DNA from: Hordeum vulgare subsp. vulgare
Lineage: Eukaryota; Streptophyta; Magnoliopsida; Poales; Poaceae
Direction: 5' to 3'
NCBI RefSeq assembly: GCF_904849725.1
Contig: NC_058524.1
Coordinates: 24,707,001 to 24,771,000 of the forward strand
DNA length: 64,000 nucleotides
This document shows positions 34,839-46,219 of this stretch, one piece after another. The position numbers and the translations under genes were made by a program. Positions within the stretch are counted from its first letter, which is position 1. Every line of letters begins with the position of its first letter. The notes under the pieces were generated by a model, which had not been told where the DNA came from, did no database searches, and was given only the letters and a program-made list of their open reading frames with translations.

Positions 34839-35387
34839 CTTGAGTTTGCTAGTCTACCCCTTCGTCATGGCGAAGGCAACGGATCCGCAGAGGAGGAGGG
34901 GAAGGAGATGACTTGAGGTGTGCAGAGAGCTGCGGGAGGAGCGAGGTTAATGGGAGGAGGATGAGCAGCACAACAGGAAATCCCGCCGGGGGAGCTTTAA
35001 TAGGCTTCCGACTGGGTCACTTGCAGGTGGACCCAGGATCTTATCCCCCCAACCGGCCGCTGCAAGATTAGTGGAGAAGATAACGGCGAGGTAATAGAGG
35101 AGGCAAAACCTACTCGATGGCGATGTCGTCATCCCCGCTGAGCGCGCGGCAACCGAAATTTGAGGATCCCGGAAAATCCGGCGCTGTCAGTTTGACCAGT
35201 CACGTCGAAAGATTCCGCGGAAGCACTCGGTCCCTGACGGTTTGTTTCACCGGCATATTCACTCGGATCACTGGCTGAAGGGATAAAATGGATCGAGGCA
35301 AACAACGCTAAAGTCATCTCGATACCAGTCGGTTCCAAACTCCAGACATCACTTCATCGTTCCAACCCCGATCCATTCGGGGACTAA

Positions 35388-35921
35388 TGATGGGGTTATA
35401 GTCCCAGGGTAGGGTCATAGGTCTGCCCTATAGGTCCTACCCAAGGACTACCCTTCATAGAAGACAAGGCCCTTAGTCAGTTCCGACTGAACTAAGGACG
35501 CCCCCATCATCCAGTCGGCGACGATCCACTCGGAGCATATCTAACGTACCGACTGGAATCCACTCTGTACATCGTAACCTCCCAGGAGGGCAACGGTCAT
35601 ACGTTTTCATACACCATTATTAGCATTTAAAGCTTACGTTACCTGTAACGTAAGCATTTACTCGCCACTATTCCACCCCTGTCCACCGGGCCATTATGAA
35701 GGGCAGCGCACTCTATATAAGCCGCCCTTCACCACTGGTACGGGGGTTGGCACTTGTTGTAATCCTGTAATCCACTCGACACAAAGCTCCCACGAGCACT
35801 GAGACGTAGGGCTTTTACCTCCACCGTAGAGGGACCTAAACTCATACATCCTCGCCGTAGCTAAGGCTCTGCCCATACTTTCGTACCCCATACTTCTACT
35901 GTCAGACTTATACCCACGACA
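35388..35921 (+). repeat. Gypsy 3' LTR (about 534 bp)
   Basis: Begins TGATGGGGTTATAG directly after a purine-rich GGGGACTAA tract and ends near CCCACGACA. A TATATAA box occurs near 35713. The right edge is tentative because the partner LTR is outside the window. Confidence 0.65.
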
Positions 35922-38759
35922 ACGGCAGTGCTGGTCCGACAACAACGCACAACGGGGTTGGGAGGTGGAGGTGGCGGCAGCGGCGGCGCTGGTCCGACGG
36001 CGACGCACAGCGGAATAGGGAGGTGGCGGCGCGGCGACATCGAGCGAGAGAGAGAGGGGCGGGGGAGAGAGGCGAGAGTGAAATGGTACCTGGTTTTTCT
36101 TTTACTCGGCCGTGGGGCGGACCCAGCCCAAAAATGCAGCAGGGGCCCAAGGGACTGGGGACGGAATATTTAGCTAAATGGGCGTCTAACTGGTAAAAAT
36201 TGGAATTCAAAGCAGTAAAAATATAAATTGACTGGGGGTTAGGCCCCACTCAGCCCAACATGGGTTCGCCCTGACTGGGCCGGAGGGCTGTTAAAATGGA
36301 TTAGTGTTGGCGTGGATAATGGGCTACGAAGATTGTACCAAAATAAAATGCAATTACCTGTGTAGTGAGATATAATCGCAACGCCAGCCGTAAGGTTGTA
36401 TCACAGTCGTACAAATTTGTCCAACGCCAACATTATCTGAAAAGTATGGTGTTGACATTGTTTAGAAACGACGTGCCACCAACATAAGTTATGGCTAGAT
36501 GTTTCTCCACTAGTGTGTATTGCTGCTTCCAGGTTCGTTGGTTAGTGTCTTAGGTCGATGGCTTGGATGTGTGCTCCCATTTTATACGGTGGATAAAAGT
36601 GCATCCTCGTCTTGGTTGTTTATCATTGCTTTACCCTGCAGGCTTGTGGCATTATCCTCTTGCCCCGCACTGCTGCAGCCATTCCTAGGTTCTTGTCCTT
36701 CGGCATCAACTCTCTCTTCGGATCTTTCCTTGTAGCCCGTTTGATGAAATTACGGTGGTCCTGGTGGGCCGGCCCGACAGCGTGTTTCACTATAGCAAGA
36801 GACCACCAGCTGATACACACGCACAACTAGCCACTCAAGCTGATGAACTCTGCTGCCTATTGGACAATCTGCTGCCTATTGGACAATGTTGATCTTTAAA
36901 AACTATACACAATGTCACATTTGAACTTTAAAAACAATCCAACCGCAATTCTTTTTTGAAAAAAGGAATATTTTCTGAAAGACGAACGTTTATCGAATTT
37001 ATGAACATCTTTTTAAAACTCAAACAAATATAAGAAACTCCAAACAAAATTTGAAAACACAAACTGTTTTCGAAAATATGGAAAAAATTTGATACTCTAA
37101 ACAAATTTTCAGAAAGCCAACATTTTTTTGAAAATAGGAAACTTTTGAAAACATGAAAAAAAACTCTGAACAAAACTTGAAAACGTGATTTCCTTTTGAA
37201 AATCATGATCAAAGTGAATACTTTTGTAAAACAAGAACGAATTTGTAAAATATATATTTTTGAAACACGAATAGTTTTAACAAAATTGAAGTAATTTTAA
37301 ATTCGTAACAATTTTATAACTTTTTTGGAGAATATTGAATTTATGATAAAAGGAAAAAATAAATAGGGAAAAGGGAAAAGGGGAAAAAGGAAACCCAGTG
37401 AAGAAAGAAAACGAAAAAGGAAAAAACAGAAAAAAAAACAGTGCAAAAAACAAATGGAACCTAACTACTTGTGCTGGCCCATCTGAGGCGTGCTCGCTGC
37501 TCTCCTCTGCGAAGAAAAAAAACAGTGCAAAAAACAGATAGGATTTTCGCAGATAGTTGCGGCTGCTCCTAGTTGGATCTTCACACTCCAACTCGTGAAT
37601 CGCTCGCTCGCCTGAATGACTGGTCAACCGTTGATTTTAATAAAAAGGAGAACACATAAAAACAAACAATCATAAAAAATGAGATTTGAAAATAGTTCAT
37701 GGATGTTGAAAAGGATCATATACAATTTTTATAAAGTCAATCGAATTTTAGAAAAAAATCCACGATTTTTTTCAAAAAGTTCATCCATTTGTAAAAACAT
37801 CATCAAATTTGAAAAAAATTCATCGATGTGGAAAAAAAATCATAAATTTTTATTAAAGGATCAGCTATTTTAAAGAAGCTCAACAAATTTGAAAAACTTG
37901 TGTCTATCTTGTAGAAAAAGTTCATCATATTTGGAAAAAAAACATTGATTTTGAAAATTTTCATCGAATTAGAAAATAATTCACCGAAACCTGAAAAAAT
38001 TCATCTTTAAAAAGTTCACCGAATCTGAAAAATAGTTCATCAATTATGAACAAAAGTTCATCTGAAAAAATAGTTCACGAACTTTTCAAAAGTTCATTTA
38101 TTTTGATTAATAGTTCCAAAATTTGGAAAACAAATTCATTGATTTTGAAAGAGAGTTAATTATTTTGAAAAAAAAGTTCACCAAATTTGAAAAATAGTTC
38201 GTCAATTTTGAAAAAACGTTTGTCGAATCCAGAAAAAGTTCACCAATTACAAAATACCTCATCAATTTCGAAAAAATAGAAAAGTTGAAAAGTACATGCG
38301 TTTATCAATTATAAAAAATTGTAAGAATAAAGAGAGAGAAAAGAAAAAAAATCATCGGTTTTCAAAAAAGTTCACAAAAAACTAAAAATAAGTTCATCAA
38401 TCATTACAGAACGTTCATAAAAATTGGTAAAAATCATCCTTTTCAAAAATAAAATTTACGAATTCGAAAACAAAGCCACTTATTTAAGAAAACAACCAAA
38501 AAAGCCAAATAAAAATGTTCAGAAAATGATAAGCGAACAAGGAATGAAAAAACATGAGCGGAAAGACCAAATAAAAGGAACAGAAAAAAGCAAATATATG
38601 CGAATGGTTAACGTAGCTTAGTGGTTGCTGTTGTAAGCTAAGTGGGAGAGGTTGCTGCTTTGAAACCTGAGTTGCTGCAGTGTTTTTGGTTTTACAACAG
38701 AAAAAGGGATAATCTATACGTGGGCCGGCCCAAAGCACAACGAGCGGGGGTGCTGCAGG
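35922..38759. other. Gene-free repeat debris
   Basis: No convincing gene. 35931-36035 holds two copies of a GC-rich segment of about 55 bp starting CTGGTCCGAC. Two short inverted motifs (GTGTTGGCGT near 36305 and its complement near 36425) may be the ends of a small MITE. From about 36930 to 38480 the DNA is AT-rich; from 37650 on it repeats a degenerate 20-22-base theme around GTTCATCAATTTTGAAAA. The motif TGGGCCGGCCC near 36765 and 38721 is common at ends of Triticeae DNA transposons, but I could not define an element. Confidence 0.5.
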
Positions 38760-38928
38760 TAGGCGTGGGCATTCGGTATAAACTGAAATTTTGGTTTCTA
38801 CCATTCAGTTTTTCTTTAAATTTGGTTCACAAAGGTAGAAAACGAAAAAAATATCACAAAATGAATAACCGAAAACTCGGTTAACTCTTCTCGGTTTATA
38901 CGGGATTTATCTGACTGGGTAGCTCCCC

Positions 38929-38987
38929 TCCACCTACGCTTATATAACCTGGTTATCCACCTACGCTTATATAACCTGGTTATCCAC
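38929..38987. repeat. 27-bp tandem duplication
   Basis: CCTACGCTTATATAACCTGG occurs twice with a 27-bp period; the second copy ends in the target site of the adjacent MITE. Confidence 0.8.
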
Positions 38988-39407
38988 GAGAATGGCGTTT
39001 TGGCTCCCGGGAGCCATGGAGGCTTTTATTTTTTAAAAATTCAAATTCAAATTTGTATGGTTCAAAAAATTCTGAAAACAAATATGCATCTATGTAAGGA
39101 TGTAACCGACATGTGTGTAAAATTTCAGGTCAAAATACTTTAAAACGTGATCTGTACAAAAAAAATAAATTCATGGTCTAAAATGATGAATAGTAACATG
39201 TGTTAAACAGCCTCAGATTTGTCTTTTTTGCACAACCCTCATTTCAACGTATTTTGTTCTGAAAATTTACACACTTGTGTATTATACCTTCATTTATCTA
39301 TGTATTTTTTTCAGAATTTTTTAAAACATTAAAATACAAATTTTTACTGAATTTGAAGTTTGAATTTAAAGGCCTCCAGTGAGCTCGGGAGCCAAAAGCA
39401 ATATTCG
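38988..39407. mobile_element. Mutator-like MITE, 420 bp
   Basis: Long terminal inverted repeats share TTTTGGCTCCCG and GGAGGC and extend for about 45 bases. The flanks carry GGTTATCCAC on both sides (38978-38987 and 39408-39417), a 9-10-bp duplication as expected for Mutator. No coding capacity. Confidence 0.8.
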
Positions 39408-39624
39408 GGTTATCCACCTCATTCGATATGTCCGGCCGAGGTGGTACTAAACAGAGCAACCAGGGCCTCGGGCACCTTTTTTACATACACATACGTAACC
39501 GGTAGCCACACACTGTAAAAAATGCCCACAACAACTTGGTCCTTGCATGCAACTGATCACGTGGCCATGAAGTATTTTTAGTTTGACTAGTCGCTCATGG
39601 GCCATGGACTGCGTGCGCCCAAGG

Positions 39625-40041
39625 CGAAAGTGCTATTGTGAGCTCGAGCTCAAATGATCTCAGATGAATAGTAAAATTCGAAAAAAATAGTAAAATATTT
39701 CAAAAAAATAAAATTTTGTGACAAGAAACATTGATGTTTTTCCTACTACATGCATGCAAAGACTCATAATGGAATCACATTCCTGGAGGTGTAGACAAAA
39801 AACAAAGTTGATGCTTCAAAATGCTTCTAAAATCACTATTTTTGAAGCATTGATTTTTTTTATTTTTTTTTTGCCCACCCCTCCAGAAATGTGATTTCAT
39901 CATGGATTTTTGTACGCATGTAGAAAAAATATCAATGCTTCATTCCCCAAAATTTTAGATTTTTGCGATTTTGTTTTACTATATTTGCCTATTTTACTGT
40001 TCATCCGGGAGTATATGAGCTAGCTCATATACTCCATGTCC
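39625..40041. mobile_element. Foldback Mutator-like MITE, 417 bp
   Basis: Almost the whole element is an inverted repeat: GAATAGTAAAA, ACATTGATGTTTTT and ATCACATTCCTGGAGG on the left recur inverted on the right. The flanks CGCCCAAGG (39616-39624) and CGCCCAGGG (40042-40050) form a 9-bp duplication with one mismatch. Confidence 0.7.
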
Positions 40042-40303
40042 CGCCCAGGGCTACTTTAGCGGTAGAATTAGAAACGTGGGGTGGCCGATGTGTGCGAGAA
40101 AGCTGGATAGTGAGAGGAAGTTACGGGTCAACCATGAATTTCGGTTTCATATCATTAACCGAAGAAACTATCATACCGACCGAATCTGGTTCAGTTAGCA
40201 AAACCGGATTTTCTCTGCTGATTGGAAAAACCAAAAAAAATTGGTTTTTTCGATATCGGTTTAGGTCCGGTGTTCGGTTTCACTGTTTTTATGCCCAGGC
40301 CTA

Positions 40304-41403
40304 GCTGCAGGCGTCGGTTTGTAAAATTGCCCATAACCGGCGCCTGTAGCACTATATAGATAGGATTCGCCCATGGTGGTTCCCGTTTGTTTGAGAATTT
40401 GTTTCGCCCAGATGGGCTGGGAAATCGGGTCATCCAACCTCGAGTGCGACCGGCCCATCCATCCTTAGTCCAGTAGAAAGCCCGTCACGTCGCCCAAGAG
40501 CCCACCCTTATCTGTTTTTTTTCCACAGGGCCCGTATCTGTTTCTGTTCTGTTCCTCCAGCACGAGCAGCCGCCGCCCAGCCTCCTCCGCCGCCGCCGGA
40601 GCTACGCGCTCACCCCCCTCCCCCCCAGGTCCTCCACCGTGCGAGCCTGTGCTTTCCCGCACTCTCTTCCGCGCGACCCCGCCTTCTCCTCGCCCGCTCG
40701 CCCCCGTTCGTGAAGGCGACGACCGCCAGCAGCGGCCCGATTTGAGGGAGGGAGAGAGGAGGTTCCTCTCAGGTGAGCTTTTCTTTCCCTCTCTCTCAAG
40801 CGTGACGCCCCATGCCTCTGGCTACTTCCTCGATTTGGACGATTCTAGGGTTTCATGTGTGCCGCGATCTACTAGGATCTCGGACGATGGAGATTTTTGT
40901 ATTATTATTATTTAGCAAACAGTGTTGCTAAATCTCATTCAACACTAAAGATTGTAAGCATCCCTAATCTATAGAAGAAAAACATGGCATATAGGTTTTC
41001 TGTTTATCTTGCAGCTGTAATTGGCTTTGCAACTTATTATTATTTATCTTCTCCTGTATTCAGGCCAAAATTTGAACCAGCCCGAAAAATCTGGAAAAAA
41101 GAAATGCTGCACAAAAGCCTCATCCATCTCCTATGGCAAAATTCTTTTGCTATTTTTTTATAGGGATATTCTGGTCTTTCCACCCTCTCATTTATGTCAT
41201 CTAGCAAAGAAACATGATCAATTGTAACGCCTGGCATTTTATCAGTTGGCAAGGCGCTAAATGGGATATTTGATCAATTGCAGATAAAGATTGGGCAGTT
41301 TGGCCGGGGCAGAGCAAACATGGGGCATTTTATCAATTAGCCCCCGCAACCGCAGCAGCAGTGTCGCCGCTACTCGCACACGGCCGGCGGAGACGAACCC
41401 TTG
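40304..41403 (+). promoter_or_regulatory. Upstream region and 5' UTR of the bromodomain gene
   Basis: Starts with an inverted repeat (GCAGGCGTCGG / ACCGGCGCCTG, 40304-40350). A CTATATAGATA box lies near 40350. The GC-rich stretch 40560-40772 looks like a 5' UTR exon ending in CTCAG with a donor GTGAGC at 40773; the acceptor could be near 41355. Exon limits are guesses. Confidence 0.45.
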
Positions 41404-44400
41404 ATGGTGCCGGAGGACGGCGCGCAACAGGCAGCGGCCGCTGCCGCCGCGGAGCACCCCGCGGTGTCGGAGGTGGACTCGTTCCGACGCCAGGTCGACG
41501 ACCTTGCCTCCAAGACCGATGTGGTAACCCCGCCCCCTCCTAGCCCTGATACTAGTTTCCGTCTTGCCTCAGTACTGGTTTCCAAGAAGGGCTCTGCTGC
41601 CAGAGCAGCTTTGTTCCTAAGAGTGCGCTATTTTGGTGGATTTTGGCTATTGCATGATTAGGTGTCAGGTCTAGCGGTCTCCTGTTGCGATACCGTGTTC
41701 TTTCCCCCAAAGAATCAGGGCAAAGTTGTCTCAGACTGGAACTCGTGGTATGTGTGTTGTAGCTGGAGAGGAGGGTGAACGAGGTGGTAGGGTTCTACGA
41801 CGGCAAGAAGCATGGCAGCGCAGGGCGCAGGGCCATCGGTAGCAGCAGGTATGCGGCGAATGGTGCAAGGGACAGCAACTGCAAAGGGATGCCCGACCTC
41901 ATGCGCCAGCTTGCCGGTATCATTCGCCAGGTGATGATCTTTCTTCAGCTGTGGTTTATCCCATGATTCATTGTGTTTGCTGGCTACTCATGATATATTC
42001 TTGCATCCTGGAGCATGTTTTAGAAAGTCAGGCTGGTGCCAGGTTTGTAGTTTGCAGGTCAATTTAGAACATTAGAAGGCTTTTCGACCCAATCGATCTA
42101 TTCGACTAGACTTTTTCCATTGCTTGTATATTGCCTGCACATACTGCTCATGTTCTTTCCAGAAAGATAGATTTATAGTGGAATCAAAATTTCTACTACA
42201 AGTTTCAAACAGCTCCCAAATTTATGTATGCTTCCATGAACATGGGTAAAACACACAATCTGGTTCTTTGGGGCTGTGGTCATTTATAGACCATTTTCCA
42301 CATGTGGTCTTCTGGCGCAGTGAATGAAATAAAATAAGCCTAAAATATATTATCTGCAGCTTTTGCTGAATGCGGTCATCTGAAGTTCTGAACCTAACTT
42401 TCTATGGTGTAATACTCAATACAGAGTTTATCGTTCTTTAGGCACCTTCCAAGTTTATATTGAGCTACTGCAGTTAAAAACTCAAATGTGTGATCTCTTT
42501 GCCCTATGAAAAGCTTTTTGCTGATCTTTTCTATATTCATTTTCTTCCAGATCACGTCTCATGAATGGTCAGCGCCATTTCTGCAACCGGTAGATGTTGT
42601 AGGCCTACAACTTGATGACTATTACAAGGTAATACTGCATATACAGTTTGTCCTGGAATTTGCTAGAGTTCTGTTCCTGAGGAAAAGAATTTTAACCACA
42701 AGGGATACACTGGTAACTTAAATGTGAATTAGTTCTGGTAGTACTGTTTATAGTTTGCATGACCTGATCTTGGCAAGCCATCAGGATCTAAAAACACAAA
42801 CTGACTTTGATTGCATATCATGTTACTCATGATCCACTACAGGTCTTCTTTTTTTCTGGTCTCCATTCTGCTTTCAGATGACATGCTTTTGCACTTTCTG
42901 AGAAGATTTTCAATGTCAAGGGAAGAACATAATCCTGTATTTGCTTTGAAATCCAAATACTGTAAAATCCTCCCTTATCTAGTATGGAAGACATGGCTGG
43001 GTATCTTATTAGCTGTTAATTGGTTTTGTAACTATTTTTTGCCCTCTTCCATGTACATGAAACTGAAACCCATTGCTTGGAACTCTAAAAATTGTAATCA
43101 TCCCTAATCTATAGAAGGAAAACATGGCATATTAGGTTTTCTTTTATCTTACAGCTGTAATTTGCTTTGCCACTTATCCATGGAGTATTATTTACCTTCT
43201 ATAATGCACTTCGTATTGATGGATCTGTTGAGTTGGTAGCTAACATGTTTTTCCATATTTAGTGTATCAATAAGATGGAGTTGCTTTGTTGGTTTCTTTA
43301 CCTGAAGCTTGTTTGTGGTGACTCGTATCTTTGGTTTCTACATTTTGCAGATTATAACAAAACCTATGGATTTCTCGACCATCCAAAACAAAATGGAAGG
43401 GAAGGATGGTACCAAGTATAAAAGTGTTCGAGAAATATATTCTGATGTTCGATTAATTTTTACCAATGCAATGACATACAATGATGAACTCCACGATGTT
43501 CACATAATGGCCAAGTTATTACTCGAGAAATTTGAGGAGAAATGGCTCCAGCTTCTCCCTAAAGTCGAGAACGAGGTGGATATTTGTAGTCTCATATGTT
43601 ACCATTTTTATTTTGATATAGGTATGTGTTATTTAGCATTTGACAACAATAAGTTGGATCCTATTGTTTTAGGAAAGGAAACAACAGATGGAAACAAACG
43701 ATGCTCCAACCACAGACACTTCTCCGGAAGATGCTATTGCGCAATTGGCAAAAGATACTGATGATGAGGTCGGCCCTCTCATCGACTTCTATTCTTTTTA
43801 CTGTTGTGTCGGTATTGATTGAAGCACATATACTGACTTTGACTCATGTTTAGAAAAAAATGGCCGCAGACTTTTATTAACATGTTTCTGTTATCATTTC
43901 GCTTTTTGTCTATTGATGTATCGATGTGAAAACCTTTCTTGGCCAGCATGAGCATGCTTCTGTATCCTTGTCAAACATATGCCTTGCATATTCACTGCAA
44001 CCCGTACTGTGTTCCCTTGTTTTGTTATAGATATTCAAGTACCTTTTATTTCTCGTGTTTCAGCTGAATGAGATTAATAAGCAGCTGGAGGAGCTCCGGA
44101 ACATGGTGGTTCAGAGATGCAAGTACGTCTTATAGACATTAATCTCGTGCCTATAAATTTGCCGAGCCTAAAAACACAGTACATTTACTATTTTTTTCTT
44201 GATATTGTAGGAAAATGACAACAGATGAGAAGAGAAAACTCGGTGCCGGCCTTTGCCACCTGACTCCGGAAGATTTTAGCAAGGCGCTAGAGCTGGTCGC
44301 ACAAGATAATCCTGACTTCCAGACTACAGCAGAAGAACTGGACCTTGACATGGATGCTCAGGTAAAGCTCATCTATTCTAAAACCCTAACCGCACTCCAT

Positions 44401-44611
44401 CTGCCACATTGTTTATACAATGTTAACCATGCTTCCTGCACCGGTGCAGAGCGAGACGACGCTCTGGAGGCTGAAGTTCTTTGTGAGGGAAGCGTTGGAG
44501 CGACAGGCCAACCCAGCCGCGGCCCCTGGCAAGACCGACGAAAACGCGAAGAGGAAGCGCGACATCTACAATGCTCTAGCCAAGACCGCTTCAAAACGGA
44601 TCAGGAGATAG
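41404..44611 (+). CDS. GTE1: Bromodomain-NET (BET/GTE) transcription regulator, GTE1/GTE6-like
   Basis: Eight exons with consensus splice sites: 41404-41523, 41763-41930, 42551-42628, 43351-43575, 43673-43768, 44064-44122, 44211-44361, 44450-44611, giving 352 aa. A short Ala-rich start and a coiled-coil-like segment lead to a bromodomain (about 83-190) with IITKPMDFSTI and NAMTYN; the last Asn (about 166) is the expected acetyl-lysine contact. A linker and coiled coil (about 228-250) follow, then the NET domain (about 250-316) and a basic tail ending KRIRR. Domain order and length match Arabidopsis GTE1/IMB1 and GTE6, nuclear readers of acetylated histones acting in seed germination and leaf development. 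GTE1 and GTE6 are paralogues; I cannot say which is closer. Two introns share a copied segment. Confidence 0.93.
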
Positions 44612-45143
44612 GATGTTTCTGTAGAAGTAGCTGTCATGGGACAATTTTCTCTCTTGTGTGTGTAAGACATGTGTGCCAGCGTATATATGAACATGAATCT
44701 GCACTAGGCAGTCACACCTGACCTGGTCTCATGTGTAGCAATGTTATTGTCACCTATGTTAAATATAGAGCAATGTTGATGCAGCTCTAAAAAACCATAA
44801 TCACAAGAATAATTCCTCGAAAAAAGATATACCATTAAACATGACAAACTGCTGTTTAGCTATTCTTATTGCAGGAAATTAATGGCACTGCAAAAGATGA
44901 CATCCTAATTCTCTAGAAATTCTGGAGAAAAAAAACAGAGGTGGTTGATTGGTTTCAGATCTCGAGCCTCATGTCTGGTATTTTACTCTGCTTCACTCCA
45001 TAGGCTAAATTTCCCAACTCATGAGCTTGCTTCAAGGAAAAACTTTTCTTGAGCTGCACAAAACAAAGAAAGATGTATGCTGAGCATTCTTGTCTGTGCC
45101 ATCAAAGTGGTTCTTTTGTATGGTCACCTACCATGGGTAACTA
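44612..45143. other. Convergent 3' regions
   Basis: About 530 bp between the stop of the bromodomain gene (+) and the stop of the SMEK-domain gene (-). It must hold both 3' UTRs. No other gene seen. Confidence 0.6.
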
Positions 45144-46219
45144 TCAACTATCAGGCCTCAGTTTCCTCTGCACTTGGCAGATTGTGTCCCTGCAAGATAC
45201 AGAGTTCATCATCATCATCATGCCTGAAATATAACGAAACAACTTTAGTATCTTCATTGCGATGGTAACATACCATACATCGGAGCACGCTGCCGCGTCT
45301 CGGAAGCTCAAGGAGAGGGTCATGCCGGACACAGGATCGCTCCAGGAGATGAGCGTCCCTGCGAGAGAGAGAATTACATAATCATGGCGCCACTGAACAG
45401 AGGAGAACAAAGAAAATAACAGAGGCACCATTAGAAACAAACTAAATAAAACCTTCATCCTTTGTTGCGACGAATTTCTGCCTGAGACTCGAATGTTGAA
45501 GAAAGAAGAGAAAGAAACCGAAAGGGGGGAAAGCAGGGGAAGCAAGAGAGGGCTCCTCACCTCGGTGCCTCCTGTAAATGTCGTCCGGGGTGATGCGATG
45601 CAAAAGCATCGCCTCCTTGTCCTCCGCGTCTATGACCGCCAGGACGGCTTCGTGGGCCGATGCCAATCCCTGCGACACACACACACACGCACGGGAACGA
45701 AGAAGGCCATGAGCGACAACCTAGATCAGCGAATTCCCAAATGTACCATGAAGGGGCATGCATGATTACCATGTAAAAAAATCTGTTGTGCCACTCCCTC
45801 ACCCTTCGTCGTCCCCATATATATATATTGGTTGTAATAACATCTTATATTGTGTTGGAAGGAAGGAAGGAAGGAAGGAAGCAGTGCGAACAAACCTCGA
45901 GGTAGTCGACGGTGACAAGGCCGGCTCCGTAGTCGTCCCACCCGCCGCCATCGTTCAACCTAAACACCTTGGCGCGCTGCAAAAGGAATCTCCACAAGAT
46001 TGATTATTGCTCCCATGGTTGGTTCCTCAGTCCATCAATTCATCAGTAGTGCTTAATTCCTCCGGAGCACAGGCAAAATAAAAAGATGTTGATTTTCGAG
46101 GAGGAGGGGCCGCCGGCCGGGGAGCTCGCTCGATGGCTTACCGGCATCGGCGGGAGCTGGGGCGGGAAGGCGGCGGTCGCCGGCGCCGGCTCCGGCTCCG
46201 CGTTCTTCTTGCCGGGCAT
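45144..46219 (-). CDS. Stand-alone SMEK/PP4R3 N-terminal (PH/EVH1-like) domain protein, 132 aa
   Basis: Five exons on the minus strand with good GT/AG sites: 46142-46219, 45896-45976, 45561-45669, 45274-45358, 45144-45189; all phases agree. After a 26-residue Pro/Ala-rich leader the protein reads AKVFRLNDGGGWDDYGAG, VTVDYLE, LLHRITPDDIYRR, TLISWSDP, LSFRDAAACSDVWD and ICQVQRKL. These are the landmarks of the N-terminal domain of protein phosphatase 4 regulatory subunit 3 (SMEK, Psy2, Falafel), which binds short FxxP-type motifs in PP4 clients. Full-length members have some 800 residues with a helical-repeat body. Here the frame stops four residues after QVQRKL and nothing of the body follows. 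Either a truncated gene copy or a real small protein; the intact splice sites favour the latter. Confidence 0.75.
45857..45881 (+). repeat. (GGAA)6 microsatellite in an intron
   Basis: Six GGAA units in intron 2 of the SMEK-domain gene. A short CA run lies at about 45677-45690 in the next intron. Confidence 0.9.

Larger units (their letters stand above)
29455..35921 (+). mobile_element. Tat/Retand-like Gypsy retrotransposon, 3' part
   Basis: From left: end of integrase, a long 3' region with tandem repeats, an antisense spliced gene, a polypurine tract (about 35376-35387) and a 3' LTR (35388-35921). A long 3' untranslated region with tandem repeats and an antisense ORF between pol and the 3' LTR is the described layout of the Tat lineage (Retand, Ogre, Grande). 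The 5' part lies left of the window, beyond the Sirevirus. Confidence 0.75.
38760..40303. mobile_element. hAT-like DNA element with 8-bp TSD, disrupted by two MITEs
   Basis: Ends TAGGCGTGGGCA and (inverted) TAGGCCTGGGCA, flanked by GCTGCAGG at 38752-38759 and 40304-40311. The 8-bp duplication and ends fit hAT. Without the two inserts about 700 bp remain, with CGGTT-rich subterminal sequence on both sides and no transposase, so it is non-autonomous. Confidence 0.75.

Noticed and set aside
36520..36830. Two overlapping frames of about 70 codons on the + strand
   Set aside because: No domain, no splice or promoter context, in repeat debris.
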